The position numbers were made by a program, and so were the translations under genes. A DNA stretch of 64,000 nucleotides. It comes from Oasisia sp. SBJ-2009. Taxonomy: Eukaryota > Annelida > Polychaeta > Sabellida > Siboglinidae. The DNA lies in assembly GCA_964017155.1 (NCBI GenBank), contig OZ024861.1:26612128-26676127 (forward strand). Reading direction: 5' to 3'. The notes beneath the pieces were generated by a model, which was not told the origin of the DNA, searched no databases, and saw only the letters and a list, made by a program, of their open reading frames with translations. Of this stretch, positions 1 to 12,424 are shown piece after piece (the first letter of the stretch is position 1; every line of letters begins with the position of its first letter).

Positions 1-690
<690 letters not shown>

Positions 691-796
691 ACTCTTCTAG
701 CTATATATATATATATACTCCTAAAGGCAGCTTATGTCGACCGATTATGCACAAGGACCGGCTTATGTAGACCGCTGTTTTATGTAGACCCTCTCT

Positions 797-868
<72 letters not shown>
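691..868. repeat. TA-rich junction with three TTATGTNGACC motifs
   Basis: Two (TA)n tracts (about 700-717 and 795-866) flank a 75-bp segment containing TTATGTCGACC, TTATGTAGACC and TTATGTAGACC as direct repeats. This segment occurs only at the unit 0/unit 1 junction. The unit 1/2 and 2/3 junctions carry a different spacer before their (TA)n tract. No gene is seen. Confidence 0.75.
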
Positions 869-872
<4 letters not shown>

Positions 873-1745
873 CACATGGTTATATCAGCGTTCGGCGTGT
901 TTGTAAACACGTTCTGATTGCCCGATGATATTCCCTGGGTCAGCACTTCGAGGCGTGAATAGATGCGGCAAGAGACAAGTTGCTGCGCTGATCGAAGCGA
1001 CATCGGTCGCTGGCGCTCCAGTACATGTTGCGTAATTTTGGACCGGGCGACGGTCGTGGGGCGTGGCAGAGACTCGCTGTTCGAGCACGTTTGGCTGTCT
1101 GTCGAACGATCATGGGATGTGCCGATTATGTTGCGCCGAGCCGGGTGAAACTCGAAAGAAGCGCATTTAACGTGTTCTAAGCTGATACAGTTCTAAATAA
1201 CGGTTTAATTTGAAAGAAATGATCTAACTAATAACATTGAAAGTCTTCGAAAAGGCATCGATTGACGGCTTGTCTCTCCGGGTAGATTACCCGGACGTGA
1301 ATCAGCACCATGACATTTAAGGTGGGTAAAGGCGGAGCAGATCTATATACTCTTTAAGGTGTATACCCAGCCAATACACTGCTAAGGCTCCACTTGGCTC
1401 TATGCTCTTTAATTAATTGCAGAATATTTGTTTGACGAATAGATATTATATTTTATTTCTAATATATACAATATTAACACTTCCGTCAGCAAATGTGTTT
1501 AACAGTGATTCTCTTTTCAAAGCTTCGGGTTTACTGTTCCAAAGGAATGGATATGCCAATTTTTTTATTTGTTCCACCTTGTTTGGTACCTAGGTAAGAC
1601 TCCCTACGTACCAACCTGACCTCCCCTATGGGACTCCAGTGTTCCCATAGTCATTTTTCTTGGGATTGTAGCTATAGGTCGTCTCCAGGTATATGAATCT
1701 AATTGCCATATCCTCCTGTCCTTCCAGTTTCTTCTCTACTACTAT
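869..1745. other. Conserved leading block, no gene recognised
   Basis: The same block opens units 2 (15908-16800) and 3 (38920-39820). About 890-1190 is rich in CpG compared with the surrounding AT-rich DNA and holds short overlapping open frames on both strands. None resembles a known protein to me, and the frames change between units. Units 2 and 3 share substitutions against unit 1 here, for example GGATGTGCC against GGATATGCC near 1550. Confidence 0.6.
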
Positions 1746-1808
1746 TAGAATTTCATTGTAGTGCCATACACGTTTTAATCAGTGTTTATGTTTTAGATTA
1801 ATTTATAG

Positions 1809-1872
<64 letters not shown>

Positions 1873-2170
1873 TTACGTACACAGTTTTAGTAAAGGTTTT
1901 AATTCTATATTAATTTATATAATTTACGTACCTAGTTTTAGTAGTATTAATCTTAAAAACAGTGTTTAATTAATTTTAAATTAATTTTTATAATTTACAT
2001 AAAAGGGTTTACTAGTACATCTTAAAACCAAAAAATTAATATCATTTATATAAATTTATATAATTTACATTTCTATTTATTAATATACATTTAGTATATT
2101 TCTTGTGCAGAGCAACGATCAGTCATGTGGGAATTAGCGCTATATAAAAACTGTATTATTATTATTAATA
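1746..2170 (+). mobile_element. 3' end of an old LINE/SINE-like element (truncated)
   Basis: AT-rich sequence ending in GGAATTAGCGCTATATAAA, a gap, and (TTA)n. This is the style of 3' tail seen on many invertebrate non-LTR elements and their SINEs. Unit 3 has the same 3' region preceded by a decayed reverse-transcriptase C-terminus (44395-45110), which is missing here because unit 1 jumps at about 1745 from the leading block into the 3' UTR. A (TA)n tract lies at about 1812-1867. Family unknown. Confidence 0.55.
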
Positions 2171-5100
2171 TTTAAACAGTTCAGTGTACATTTTTAGCAA
2201 ATAGATGAAAGAAATGCACAAATGAGTAGCGCTGCAATCCGTTTTCGTTCTGATGCACAATGTGTCAGAGTGAACAAGTTTGTGAGGTTGTTTTTCTCTC
2301 TTTGTCTGTCTCTCTTCTGATTTACCTCTCCCCATCCCATCCTTTTAAAAATACTCAACATTTTCTCCCTTCTTCCCTGCTTGGCGGCCCTTCGGCGTCT
2401 CCCTCTCCTACTCCCTCACTTTCTTTATCCTCTACTATTTCCCTTCTCACTGTCCCTCTACACCCGTCTTCCTCCATACTTTCATCAACCAATCCTTTTC
2501 AACCCTCCCGTCATTCTAATTAAGCCGCAATTCGGTACGGTCATGGGTATTTGCACATTCGACAAGAAGAGCGAAGCTACTTGTGCCATTCAAGGCAAAC
2601 TTGATTTGCCCGTGTGTAATACCTGTCATGTGTCATTGTCAGTTTAACACAGACAATGCAATGTTTCACTACCGTGGACATTCTTAGACTGACGTGCGGC
2701 CTCCGACAATGGTATGTTCTTGGTCCCGCTCAAGAACGCACTAATTGACAATGCATAATTAGCAACATCTGTCGCGTTGAACATGGCAGTTGCTACAAAC
2801 AAATGCCTTAAGCGTTCGATCGAAAGCATGGATTTGTCGAATTTTAAGTGCAGTTGTAGTCGAAATGCAGTTCTCCCGGTTTTCAGAACAAGACCAACTT
2901 CACGTGTTTACGGATGCTTCGTTTAGGGTCGGGTGCAGCGTATCCTATTATATTCAGCAAACGATATACATTTGACGCTCTATGTGGTTTGACAGTTGGT
3001 CTCGAATGAGCTGCACATGTTGCAGTTTGGGGAGTCATCAGACATTGGGATATACAATTAGACGCCAAAAAGAGAGCGACGACTGCTACAGACAATTGCT
3101 TTAAGGTAGGCTATGTGTGTAATGTTGTTTTAGAACGGCAACTGTTGGTAGTACATTACATTAGTTGCCATGTGGTACATGCAGTGTCGACATTCTGTAT
3201 CGCTAACATGCATAGTCAAACCAGCAAGGCATTACGGAAGACAAACGTTATCATCATTATGCATAACTGTTAGCATCGTTCTACTGTGAATATAATTACA
3301 CAGATGATACATTTCTCATTAATCAAAACATTACTTGGCAACATAGTTTATATGTAATGAATGGATCCACTTGCTGATTTGCGTCGATGTAAATCGTAGG
3401 TAAGCATTGTATTTATTTATCAAAGAAAATAACTAATAATGTTTTAATCCACCTGTGTTTATTATTTTAAATTATGAATTCTCGTATATCAAGGCGAGTT
3501 ATATTATTCACTGTAGGGTGTACTGTATTATGTATCTGCGTTTAAAAATAATGCCTTATTTAATTTTATGAAGGAGGAAATGTCGGCGACGCCATATTGT
3601 TGCCCAACTTCCGCTATAGAACCATGAATCTGGTTAAGTCTACATTAATAATTGTAGTTATGCATGTTAACATGTTTTATGTATTATATGATATAGCATG
3701 ACATATAAGCGAAGTTGTAATGTAATGCTACAAAATAAATAACGTCAGATATATCAGCTTACGTGTTTTACAAGTTGACACCACAATTTCACCAGCTAAG
3801 GCTCGGCATGGGTTTATAAGCAAACAAAATGGCTACCTTCTGCAACTGAGTGTTCCGACCGCACGTGGCGGAAGGGGTTACCAGTGACGCTCATCCTATG
3901 GAGGTCACAACCGGTGCGGCGAACCGGGGTTTGGGCCAGGTAATTTCCCTCCCATAGGAACACTTCCGACGGAAGTCGGTCAGTTGTGAGGGAGTAAGGA
4001 TTGTGACCAACCGTGCCAGGGAACGTTATGAGGAGCAACCGATGAGGTACCCCTGGCCGAACTAGTTACATTAGATTGTACTACAGGCTATATACCCAGT
4101 GTCTCCCACTTCCTCATTCCCTCTCTTTTGTTTTTCAAAGTTTTTTTCTTGTAGGAAACAGTTATACTCGCAACAGCACATTGACTTATTTTAAGGTATA
4201 TTATAAATGTTTTAACAGCTTTAATCGTACACAACTCAGCCTCACGGTAAGCTTTAGTTAATTTGTTGTACGTACGTAAATATTATTGAAAGATATAAAA
4301 ATGCTTGAACTCTCTTACATTTCAAATGTGGAACGTCCACGCCTAAGTATACGTCGCCTTGTATGTAACTACAAGGGGACGTACCTAATTATATGTTGGA
4401 ATTATATTATGTTGTATTAAAAAATATTTCTTTTAATATCTGTTGATATATTTCATGATTTTTTAATTCTATTGTAATAATTGTTATATATTTCGTATAT
4501 CGTGCTTATCCAAATAACTGTTTTGGCTGGAATTATAATTGTAAAAGAATTAATACCATGCATAAAATCATCAATATTTTATTGATAGTAAATTGTTAAG
4601 ATACAATCATTTCTACTATACAAAATAAACTACATTGTCTTTAGTCATCAATAAGTAAATAATAGTACATTGAATGTATGAATAAATAACTGCGATCATT
4701 CATTGTTAAGATACCTATATATAATATTACCTAGAATAACCTTTCCTTTGAGATATTCATTATTATTATTAATATTGTTTCTTAATAATTAAGAAACACA
4801 GTTAATACAAATACCCAGTCAGTATAATCGTGTACATTACCAACCTTTCATACGTGATATGAAGAGTTCAAAACCACAGCTAGCAGGCTTGTCCATAAAA
4901 ATGAGTTGGTGCATGCTTTTACAGATCGTGTACTAATTATTATGTATTCCTGTCAGTTCATGTACCTGTATATTAATTTTCTAATAATACAGTTGTGACA
5001 TAATACAGTTGTGACTGATTGCAGTCAGAATACTGTGTTTTAATGCAAAAGCACAGCTAAATGTTTCTCTAAACCAATTTTGTTTCATTTGTACAGTTTA

Positions 5101-5258
5101 GGGTAATGTCGGTTCAGTGTTGTGTGTGGTAGGTTCATACCCTGCTGGTGTTCTTATGCAAACACTACATGTTGTGTGCACACACATTGATTCCATTTCA
5201 TCAGTTCAGGTGGTTTTGTGATATCTTAGAAATGTATTAACTGTAGTCAAACTTATAA
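2171..5258. other. Non-coding flank, no gene seen
   Basis: A pyrimidine-rich stretch (about 2290-2520) is followed by AT-rich DNA. Short open frames are not conserved in length between units. The CpG-bearing segment 3790-4140 is unusually constant between the three units (see 22104-22455 and 46698-47050), but its 74-codon minus frame has no recognisable motif. I see no exon signals I can support. Confidence 0.5.
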
Positions 5259-5280
5259 TGTGTTTGTGTGTGTGTGTGTT

Positions 5281-5351
<71 letters not shown>

Positions 5352-5473
5352 TTGTGTCGGTGTGTGGGTGTGTGTGTGTGTGTGTGTGGGTGGGTGTGTG
5401 GGTGGGTGTGTGGGTGTGTGTGTGTGGTATGTGGTGTGTGTGAGAGTGAGTGAGTGAGTGAGTGAGTGAGTGA

Positions 5474-5546
<73 letters not shown>

Positions 5547-5551
5547 TGTAA
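5259..5551. repeat. Compound (GT)n/(GGGT)n/(GAGT)n microsatellite
   Basis: GT tract with an internal GGGT block (about 5386-5420) and GAGT block (about 5441-5480). The equivalent tracts in units 2 and 3 differ in length and in the order of the variants, which shows rapid turnover since duplication. His/Thr and Val/Cys open frames across it are spurious. Confidence 0.95.
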
Positions 5552-6579
5552 GCAGGAATATGAACTTCGCCTTGATAAATGTTGCCAAACAAAGAGGGAT
5601 TAATATACAACGTCAAGAGTTCTGCCAAGTCATCAAGTTAAATACAACAATCATAACTCTTGTAGAGATCAGCTTAGAATATGTTGAGGACTGCAGTAAT
5701 GATATTAAGAAGTCAAGGGGTAAGTAAGGCCCATATCCCAGTGTTGCAATGTTGTACGCGTTTAATGAACTGTATCAACAAAGTAATGTTTGCCATTTAT
5801 GAAATGTTTTTGTCAATTATGTTTCAGTAAATTTGAATCTTTTTTCCAAGGGAGTGGAATTGTTTTTGTGTAAATAACATGTGAACGTTCACAGCAGAGA
5901 GTTTAGCGAATAAATATAAAACTATATAGTAATATGTTACGGTTGATCTAATTTCTTAGTTGCTCTGTTACATATAAATAAGAAAAATCCATATAAATGA
6001 AACCATGACCATACATTCTGAAATCCCTTCCACCTTTATATAAAACCGACATTTGTATAATTCTTACTTCACTACGCCCACTCATTCTTCTAGCCATACA
6101 TTTATTTTTGGGATCTAGATTGCCTTGGGAAAGGAACATAGCAACAGGAGGTCATGTTTATTAAGTAATCGTTTTTATGGGTTCAACACACATTAATGTT
6201 GTACTTTTACACAAAAACCTATATTACTAGTCACTACTCAACCCCTGGCACATACACATATTGTGCACAGATAGGCATTAGCATTCTGCATTTGTTAACA
6301 TAAATTGATATTAAGGATAAAATAGCAGAAGTTCAAGAAGTTTTCAGAAGTGCCCAATTTCTAAAATCGATTGATTGATGGTGACCTTGGATTAATGCAA
6401 ACTACACCAGTTCGCAACTCTACGACAGGAATAATCGTAACGGGGAGATGCAGGGCTTTCTAATTATGTAAAATTTAAGTGTGTGTGGGGGTGGTGTAAA
6501 AATCGATCTGCCACTCCCCTAATATATCAGTTACACATATGTAAAGCTGGACCAGGAAAGAAATAACCACTAACTCTTG
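5552..6579. other. Non-coding flank downstream of the gene, no gene seen
   Basis: Conserved in units 2 and 3 (about 23813-24838 and 48426-49475), and for its first part in unit 0. It lies downstream of the gene's candidate polyadenylation signal. I see no convincing exon or repeat structure in it. Confidence 0.5.
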
Positions 6580-7758
6580 CACTTCGATATATCTGATAAT
6601 TTATTTAACAAGACATTTGCCACAGTGGCAACAACCGATGGACAAACAAATAAACTTATCCTCATGACATGTATAGTTTGTTGTAAAAGTTCACATCATA
6701 TAAACTAATAAAATGTATGCCATGAGAACACGCAATATTTGTATATAACAATAACATGTAGGTAGGTGCATACTATACAATGAAGCAAGATGGACGGAAA
6801 TTGAAACAAATAATGGTTACCTTAACATTTAAAATAAAATTACTACATATGACTGATCATAACAATTGTGTTACAAGAAATCAAAACAACATCACAATTA
6901 TAAAAGCATGCAAGTTATAATGTATACAGTGTACCAAGCTTTATCATAAACTTACGACGTATACAAAGCATATAATAAACTAAGCAATAAATAATAAACT
7001 AGTGAATGAAAAAGTGATACCATCATAAAGATGGTAGTCGTTCATACATTTTACCACATTAAAGAGTCAAACATTTAAATGTATACTAAAATACTGCTGC
7101 ACTGATCCTGATGATAAATAAGTTGAGTTTCTATAAAACAGTTTGTCTCGCATGCACAGTTATGTAAAATATAAATAAAAATTATGTGGAAGTATACAAT
7201 ACTATAAGTGGAAGTATGCAACACTATCAGTGGAAGTATAGAATACTGTCAGCGGAAGTATATATAATACTATCAGTATACAATACTATCAGTGGAAATA
7301 CACAATACTACATTCAATGTATTCTGTTGGTGCTACACAGCTTTGGTTGAGGGTCAGAGTTCCATTTGTAGACTCACTTTTGAATATTCAAAGAAACAGT
7401 AGGTCCATTACAAAAGATCACAGTACAGACCCTCAGTCTCAATGGCCCCTCCCCGGCATATACCTCTGGAATTATGCAATTTTTTTCAGAATAAATTCAT
7501 AATCAAAACTTGTAATTTACATCAGTTTGCATAGACCAGTGGCACTTCTTGGCAACATATTGGTCATAATGTATCAGGTACAGACACGAAAACTAACTAG
7601 TTTTAAGCTATTTCATTTACATGTAATTCACATGATTAATACGGCATTCGGCCGATGTTCTTAAATTTAACCGATGCGATTCAGCCCTTCTGCTGAAACA
7701 GTAAACTTGGTGAGAGATGCCATCTACTTCCGTCCACATGACCAACTTGGTTGTCGAT
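6580..7758 (-). other. Candidate 3' UTR with AATAAA, unit 1
   Basis: Read on the minus strand from the stop codon at 7759-7761, the first AATAAA is at 6600-6605, giving a 3' UTR of about 1.15 kb. The same signal is kept in units 2 and 3. Within it, 7188-7312 holds about five degenerate copies of a roughly 25-bp unit around GGAAGTATACAATACTAT. The use of this poly(A) site is inferred from position only; no transcript evidence is available. Confidence 0.4.
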
Positions 7759-7923
7759 TCACGACGATGAACCCTTTTCAGCAATGTTTGATGCACTCCC
7801 GGCTGAGTGCAGCCTCCGACTGCTGTGACGATTCGGTGAGTATGCTCGCTTTGGATATGCCCCCTCACTTGGGTATGCCCCCTCACTTGGATACGCCTCC
7901 TCACTGGTCAGTCTGTCTGTGTC
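7759..7923 (-). CDS. Coiled-coil protein, terminal exon j, unit 1
   Basis: Fifty-four codons plus TGA. The acceptor is TCAACAG before GACACAGAC, and the exon enters in phase 0, matching the phase 0 end of exon i. The peptide is a Ser/Arg-rich, non-coil tail: DTDRLTSEEAYPSEGAYPSE at its start, with the hexapeptide PSEGAY present twice, then SPNRHSSRRLHSAG, ending in AEKGSSS. A short disordered tail after a coiled coil is common in centrosomal proteins, which is family-style inference only. Unit 2 is identical. Unit 3 has one PSEGAY copy. The exon carries the stop codon, so each unit has its own gene 3' end. Confidence 0.72.
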   Translation of the reverse strand, partial: DTDRLTSEEAYPSEGAYPSEGAYPKRAYSPNRHSSRRLHSAGSASNIAEKGSSS

Positions 7924-9896
7924 CTGTTGACCACAGAAGGGTAGCGAATCAGACAAGAGGTCATCATGGCATCAGTTTGGAACGCTATGGCAACTATTGT
8001 CACTTCTAAAACTTTACTTTGATCTTCTAAGGCATCTGTAAATTCACGGAAGCATTTTTGCTGTAATTTATTAAATATTTAGTTTTAATTAATTTATTTA
8101 TTTCTAAGTGTTATAACTGAATGAACTGCTTTTATGTATTTATTTTGCACTATAATTTGTTATTATAAACGAATGTCATTAAATTATGTATTTATATAGT
8201 TACATGTTTTCTTATTTCGTATTATATTTTATGTTAAGTACTAAATTGCTGTGGATATGGAACTATACAAAATAAATATTATTATTTCACATCACAAATC
8301 TTGTTTCTAGTTCATAGTGTATGAACGGATTAAAGTGGCTTCCTTGATTAAATCAAATTTTTTTGGTGTCCAAATATAAATATGTAATCTAAATAAATTT
8401 ATTTAATATATGTCAGTGATTTAATGCTCTAAAGTCTTCCGGGTTTTTGAGAGAATAAGGAAGCCAACAACAGGAAATAGGACAACCACGTCGTGATGCA
8501 AGAATATTTGAATTGAATATTCTGCAGCAATTAAATAAGTAAGCAGTTTTTCAATTGATTTTATCAAAGCTACACTTTAAAATCACAGACACAAGCTTGC
8601 ATGTGGTAATGAATACTTTGTAGATTTGCTTTTCTGTAAAAATAACTGAACACGAGGTGAAAGCAAAATAGATTACAATCGAGTCCACCTTTGCACCACT
8701 GCACTATTACGCCCCAGAATACCATGCTAAGATGTCATCACAAGCTGTCAGCTTGTCAGCACAACAAGCTGTCAGCATCACTCCCTTACCTGCATATCAA
8801 ACTCTCCCGCCGGAGTCGGAGTTCGGGAGCGGTTCAACAGGACATCACTAGATGGCGTAGTAGGTCGATGTGAATCACCTTGGCATAGAACCTGTCGAGA
8901 AACAATGTCATATAGCAACAACTGTGTCGATTATGAACACAGTGTCGTCTAGCTGTTGAAACACCAAAAATGTGACTCTCATACGTCAGCTTAAAGCAAA
9001 TGTAACAGTTTTGCATTAAAAACAATTACCAAGAAGACAATCAAATACACAGCCACCCCAAATAATGCTCCATGAAACATTAACCGATTGGCAGTCAAGT
9101 CGGGCATTGACGGTCACCCCGAATCTCCTCAGGTTGGCCATAGCCGGCCAGCGAATACAGCACACCGTTTGAATTTGGTTTACGTGGTTCCATCTAGTGA
9201 TTAAGAGAAGCAATAAATGCGACACCTATCTAGACATAGAACATTAATTTGTGGCTATTTTGGATATTTCCGTTTTCAAAAAATATTTACTGCATTTTTG
9301 AAAATGTGACAACAAACGTTTTTTTTTGACATTTTAAAATGCCCTCCAGCCAGGAAGTTGGCCACGTATACTGCTAAAAGTGTAACATATTATAACACAT
9401 TGTATACCAGTGTGTAGATAATTTAATGGTCTTTTAAATAAACACAAGTTGTAGAAGTAAAAAGCCAAGCATAAAACAATTACACCGCAATAAAGTATTT
9501 TGTTTACAAAATAATTCAAAATGTCTTAGTGTCAATCAAGAAATGGTCAACATATATTAAAGTTACAACACCAGTTTTGACACCAGTGTGTAGGTACGTT
9601 TAGTATCTACAACATGCATAAAACATGCAATTGCGAGAATTGAATAATAAAGGCATTGGAGCAAAGAAAATGGGACAAGCAATATTTTAAACATCTATGT
9701 CAAATATTTGATGAGGCACAGGCTTCCCGTTAAAATTGGCTGAGTGCTATTGGGTTAAATGAAAACAATTGGCCCTATGATTTGAGAGCTTAGAGAAAAA
9801 TAAAACCGAACGTGGCATAACTGATGAGGAAACCATCTTTGTGGGACGGAACAAGGGAAAGGATGTGTAAAGCACTGAAGGTCAAGTGAAGGTCAC
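7924..9896 (-). other. Intron between exons i and j, unit 1
   Basis: About 2 kb of AT-rich intron. It contains the TTAA-flanked element at 9084-9754. A short GC-richer segment at 8690-8870 contains CCGCCGGAGTCGGAGTTCGG and, on the minus strand, a CAG-GTAAGG donor-like site. I see no matching exon, so I leave it unannotated. Confidence 0.5.
9084..9754. mobile_element. TTAA-flanked non-autonomous DNA element, unit 1
   Basis: A 671-bp segment bounded by TTAA at 9080-9083 and 9755-9758. Unit 3 has a single TTAA at the same place (CATGAAACATTAAATGAAAAC, about 52350-52370), which is the empty site. The ends are weakly inverted: CCGATTGGCAGTC on the left and CCCAATAGCACTC on the reverse complement of the right. 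TTAA target duplication is a hallmark of piggyBac and Kolobok type elements. No transposase is seen, so this would be a non-autonomous member. The alternative, an exact deletion in unit 3 between two TTAA sites, is less likely but possible. Confidence 0.65.
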
Positions 9897-10001
9897 CTGT
9901 TCAAGGTTATTCAGCTTCCGTTGCAGCTGCTGGATGCTGTCATGTGACACCTGTCTCCGACTCTCCATCACCTCAGCGTGACGACTCATCTTCTGCTCAA
10001 G
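9897..10001 (-). CDS. Coiled-coil protein, exon i, unit 1
   Basis: Exactly 35 codons, phase 0 at both ends. The acceptor CTACAG precedes CTTGAGCAG, and the donor is CAG-GTGACC. The peptide begins LEQKMSRHAEVMESRRQ and ends QLQRKLNNLEQ, with Leu and hydrophobic residues at heptad-like spacing and no Pro or Gly. This is typical coiled coil. Unit 2 is identical; unit 3 has an extra Leu-Glu at the start. Confidence 0.75.
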
Positions 10002-10069
10002 CTGTAGCAAACACTTACGTTACAGTGTTACAGATGTAACACCGTTACATACACACTTTTGTGTAACGC

Positions 10070-10200
10070 CCACTCCTGTGTGTGTTAAAGATAATCATGT
10101 TACAGACATACCCTTGTGTTACAAACACCCATGTGTTACAGACACAAGTGTTACAGACACACTTGTGTTACAGACACACTTGTGTTACAGACACACTTGT
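10070..10200. repeat. 17-bp minisatellite, short version, unit 1
   Basis: A few units of about 17 bp (ACAGACACACTTGTGTT) in the intron just upstream of exon i on the minus strand. The same array is about 130 bp in unit 2 and about 500 bp in unit 3. The rest of the intron (10002-10504) is AT-rich, with AAATAAAT runs and nothing else recognised. Confidence 0.85.
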
Positions 10201-10504
10201 AATAAATAAATAAACTGAGATAAATAATTAAGTAAGCTAAGATAAATAAATAATAAATATGCTAAGATAAATAAATAAAATTAGGGTGTAAAAATACAGT
10301 TTCAAACAGAACAATTTAAAACCAGTCAATGCTATGAAATATAAACCAGTGCCATCAAGGCATTTAATACAAACGAAATAGATAAGTTTTGAGTTGTTTC
10401 AGGAAAGTTGCCAATGTTCCAGTTGACCACTTCACATATGTCTCTACCCAAAAGTTGCACCATTGTGTCAGTGACATCTCTGAGACGTTGACAGAACTAG
10501 TCAC

Positions 10505-10594
10505 CTTCAGCTGGTATTGTTGTTCTTCAAAGTAGTTAGTGTTTCCCTTTGCCGTTGCGTCCTGTGACACTGGGGTGTTGGCGCCACTCCGGAT
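10505..10594 (-). CDS. Coiled-coil protein, exon h, unit 1
   Basis: Thirty codons, phase 0 at both ends. The acceptor TTTCAG precedes ATCCGGAGT; the donor is AAG-GTGACT. The peptide starts IRSGANTPVSQDATAKGN and ends YFEEQQYQLK. The Gly/Asn/Pro-containing start is likely a linker that interrupts the coil. Unit 2 has Pro for the Ser at residue 9, and unit 3 has Val for the Ala at residue 5 as well. The 0.86-kb intron to exon g holds no other feature that I recognise. Confidence 0.73.
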
Positions 10595-11453
10595 CTGAAA
10601 CAGAACTCACCAGTCATTGATCGGTTCATGTTGTAAGTTCACAAAGACATTCCATTAACATGTTTCACTCTCAAGGTTTCACTCTCAGTGATTCACTCCC
10701 GAGGTTCTGACTTAGTGGCCATTGTGACAATGGATGACTGACCGCTTGAGTGGACATAGTGACCACAACAACAATCTTATATGATTCAAAAGAAATATAT
10801 CTCAGCCAGGTCCAACAGTTGGGATCTGAAAAGGAAACGAGATCCCCATGAACCTTGCCACAGAAAACATATAGTGTTCACTTAATAAAACCAAGTAATG
10901 TTTAGCAATGGTGGTAGCTTCTGGTAGTTCTTGCATCAAGCCATTATTAATATTATTATTTTAACAAGGAGAATAAACCAAGTTTTCAATAAAATAAAAA
11001 AATTAAATTTCGATGACATTTTTCTTCATCGCTGGGAAATGATCATTTAAAGCGACATGGTCCATTTGTGGCTTTTTATTTTTATTGCAAAATCATGTTG
11101 TACAGTATAAATTATACCTATTATAGCATAAAGACAGTCAAAATATGTTTTCATGTATCATTTAGGAGTTGAAAATAGACGCAGTAAGGGGTGCTTAACT
11201 CTGTTTACACATCGACCACGAGGCGTTTTCGAAACTAATATAGCCGAGGCTAAGAGACCAGGAAATGCATGATCACGTGATGCAGTATCACGTGAACACA
11301 AGTTGACGCCACTAACGCCACACCCAGCCAGGTGCACCACGAACGGACCATGGCGCTTTAAAAGTGCTACAAATCTTAAGAAAAAGACAGAAACACAAGC
11401 GTGACGAAGCGTGACGAGGCGTGACGACACGTGCACACATGCGAGAGAGTTAC

Positions 11454-11582
11454 CACGACGAGGGTTTGTTTGAGCACGCTCAGATGCTCCTGCAGGTTGT
11501 CCTTCTGGTCGTGGAGCTGCTCCAGCTCCGTGGCCATCTTGATGCGGGATCGCTCCAGCTCCAGCATCCCCTCCGTCACCTC
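11454..11582 (-). CDS. Coiled-coil protein, exon g, unit 1
   Basis: Forty-three codons, phase 0 at both ends. The acceptor GTGCCCAG precedes GAGGTGACG; the donor is GTG-GTAACT. The peptide runs from EVTEGMLELERSRIKMATEL to LQEHLSVLKQTLVV, a strong coiled coil with Leu/Ile/Met at a and d positions. Unit 2 is identical; unit 3 has three or more substitutions. The intron side next to its acceptor is the 16-bp array, whose minus-strand reading is open into this exon, so long open frames here fuse array and exon and overstate the coding region. Confidence 0.8.
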
Positions 11583-11608
11583 CTGGGCACACGGCCGATA
11601 GGGGGACT

Positions 11609-12302
11609 CACAGATAGGGTGAGAGTGAGATAGGGTGAGAGTGAGATCAGGTGAGAGCGAGATAGGGTGTGAGTGAGATAAGGTGTGAGTGAAATAGGGT
11701 GTGAGTGAAATAGGGTGACAGTGATATAGGGTGTGAGTGAGATAGGGTGAAAGTGAGATAGGGTGTGAGAGAAATAGGGTGACAATGAGATGGGTGTGAG
11801 TGAGATAGGGTGAGAGCGAGATAGGGTGAGAGCGAGATAGGGTGAGAGCGAGATAGGGTGAGAGCGAGATAGGGTGAGAGTGAGATAGGGTGAGAGCGAG
11901 ATAGAGTGAGAGCGAGATAGGGTGAGAGCGAGATAGGGTGAGAGTGAGATAGGGTGAGAGGGAGATAGGGTGAGAGCGAGATAGGGTGTGAGTGAGATAG
12001 GGTGAGAGTGAGATACGGTGAGAGCGAGATAGGGTGAGAGCGAGATACGGTGAGATATGGTGTGAGTGAGATAGGGTGTGAGTGAGATAGGGTGTGAGTG
12101 AGATAGGGGATGAGTGAGATAGGGTGTGAGTGAGATAGGGTGAGAGTGAGATAGGGTGAGAGCGAGATAGGGTGTGAGTGAAATAGGGTGTGAGTGAGAT
12201 AGGGTGTGAGTGAGATAGGGTGAGAGTGAGATAGGGTGTGAGTGAAATAGGGTGTGAGTGACATAGGGTGTCAATGAAATATGGTGTGAGTGAGATAGGG
12301 TG
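11609..12302. repeat. 16-bp minisatellite, unit 1
   Basis: About 43 copies of GAGATAGGGTGAGAGC and variants with TGTGAGT, GACAGT or GAAATA, starting about 27 bp upstream of the exon g acceptor on the minus strand. The length is not a multiple of three and no unit contains a stop on the minus strand, so all three minus frames stay open (Ser-His-Pro-Ile-Ser-Leu peptides). These are artefacts. Unit 2 has about 47 copies and unit 3 about 10. Confidence 0.97.
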
Positions 12303-12410
12303 TCCGGGGATAGAGGGTGACAGGATAATAGTATGTCTGGGCAATAGGGTGACAGGCTGATGGGGTGTCTGGTAATAGGGTGACATGTTGATATGGTGTC
12401 TGGGCTATAT
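12303..12410. repeat. Second short array of GGGTGTCTGG-type units, unit 1
   Basis: Degenerate units built from AATAGGGTGACAGG and GATGGGGTGTCTGG adjoin the 16-bp array and share its AGGGTG core, so they may be a divergent edge of it. The same segment is present in units 2 (30654-30760) and 3 (54709-54825). Confidence 0.7.
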
Positions 12411-12424
12411 CCCAATGTAAAATC

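Noticed and set aside
3814..4038. 74-codon minus-strand frame identical in all three units
   Set aside because: The whole surrounding block is constant at the DNA level, so identity of the frame is not evidence of coding. No motif is recognisable.
8690..8873. Possible extra exon with a CAG-GTAAGG donor on the minus strand
   Set aside because: No acceptor or open coil-like frame fits it between exons i and j, whose phases already match.
11609..12302. Telomere-like repeat because of TAGGG in each unit
   Set aside because: The unit is 16 bp, lacks TTAGGG in tandem and varies like an ordinary minisatellite.
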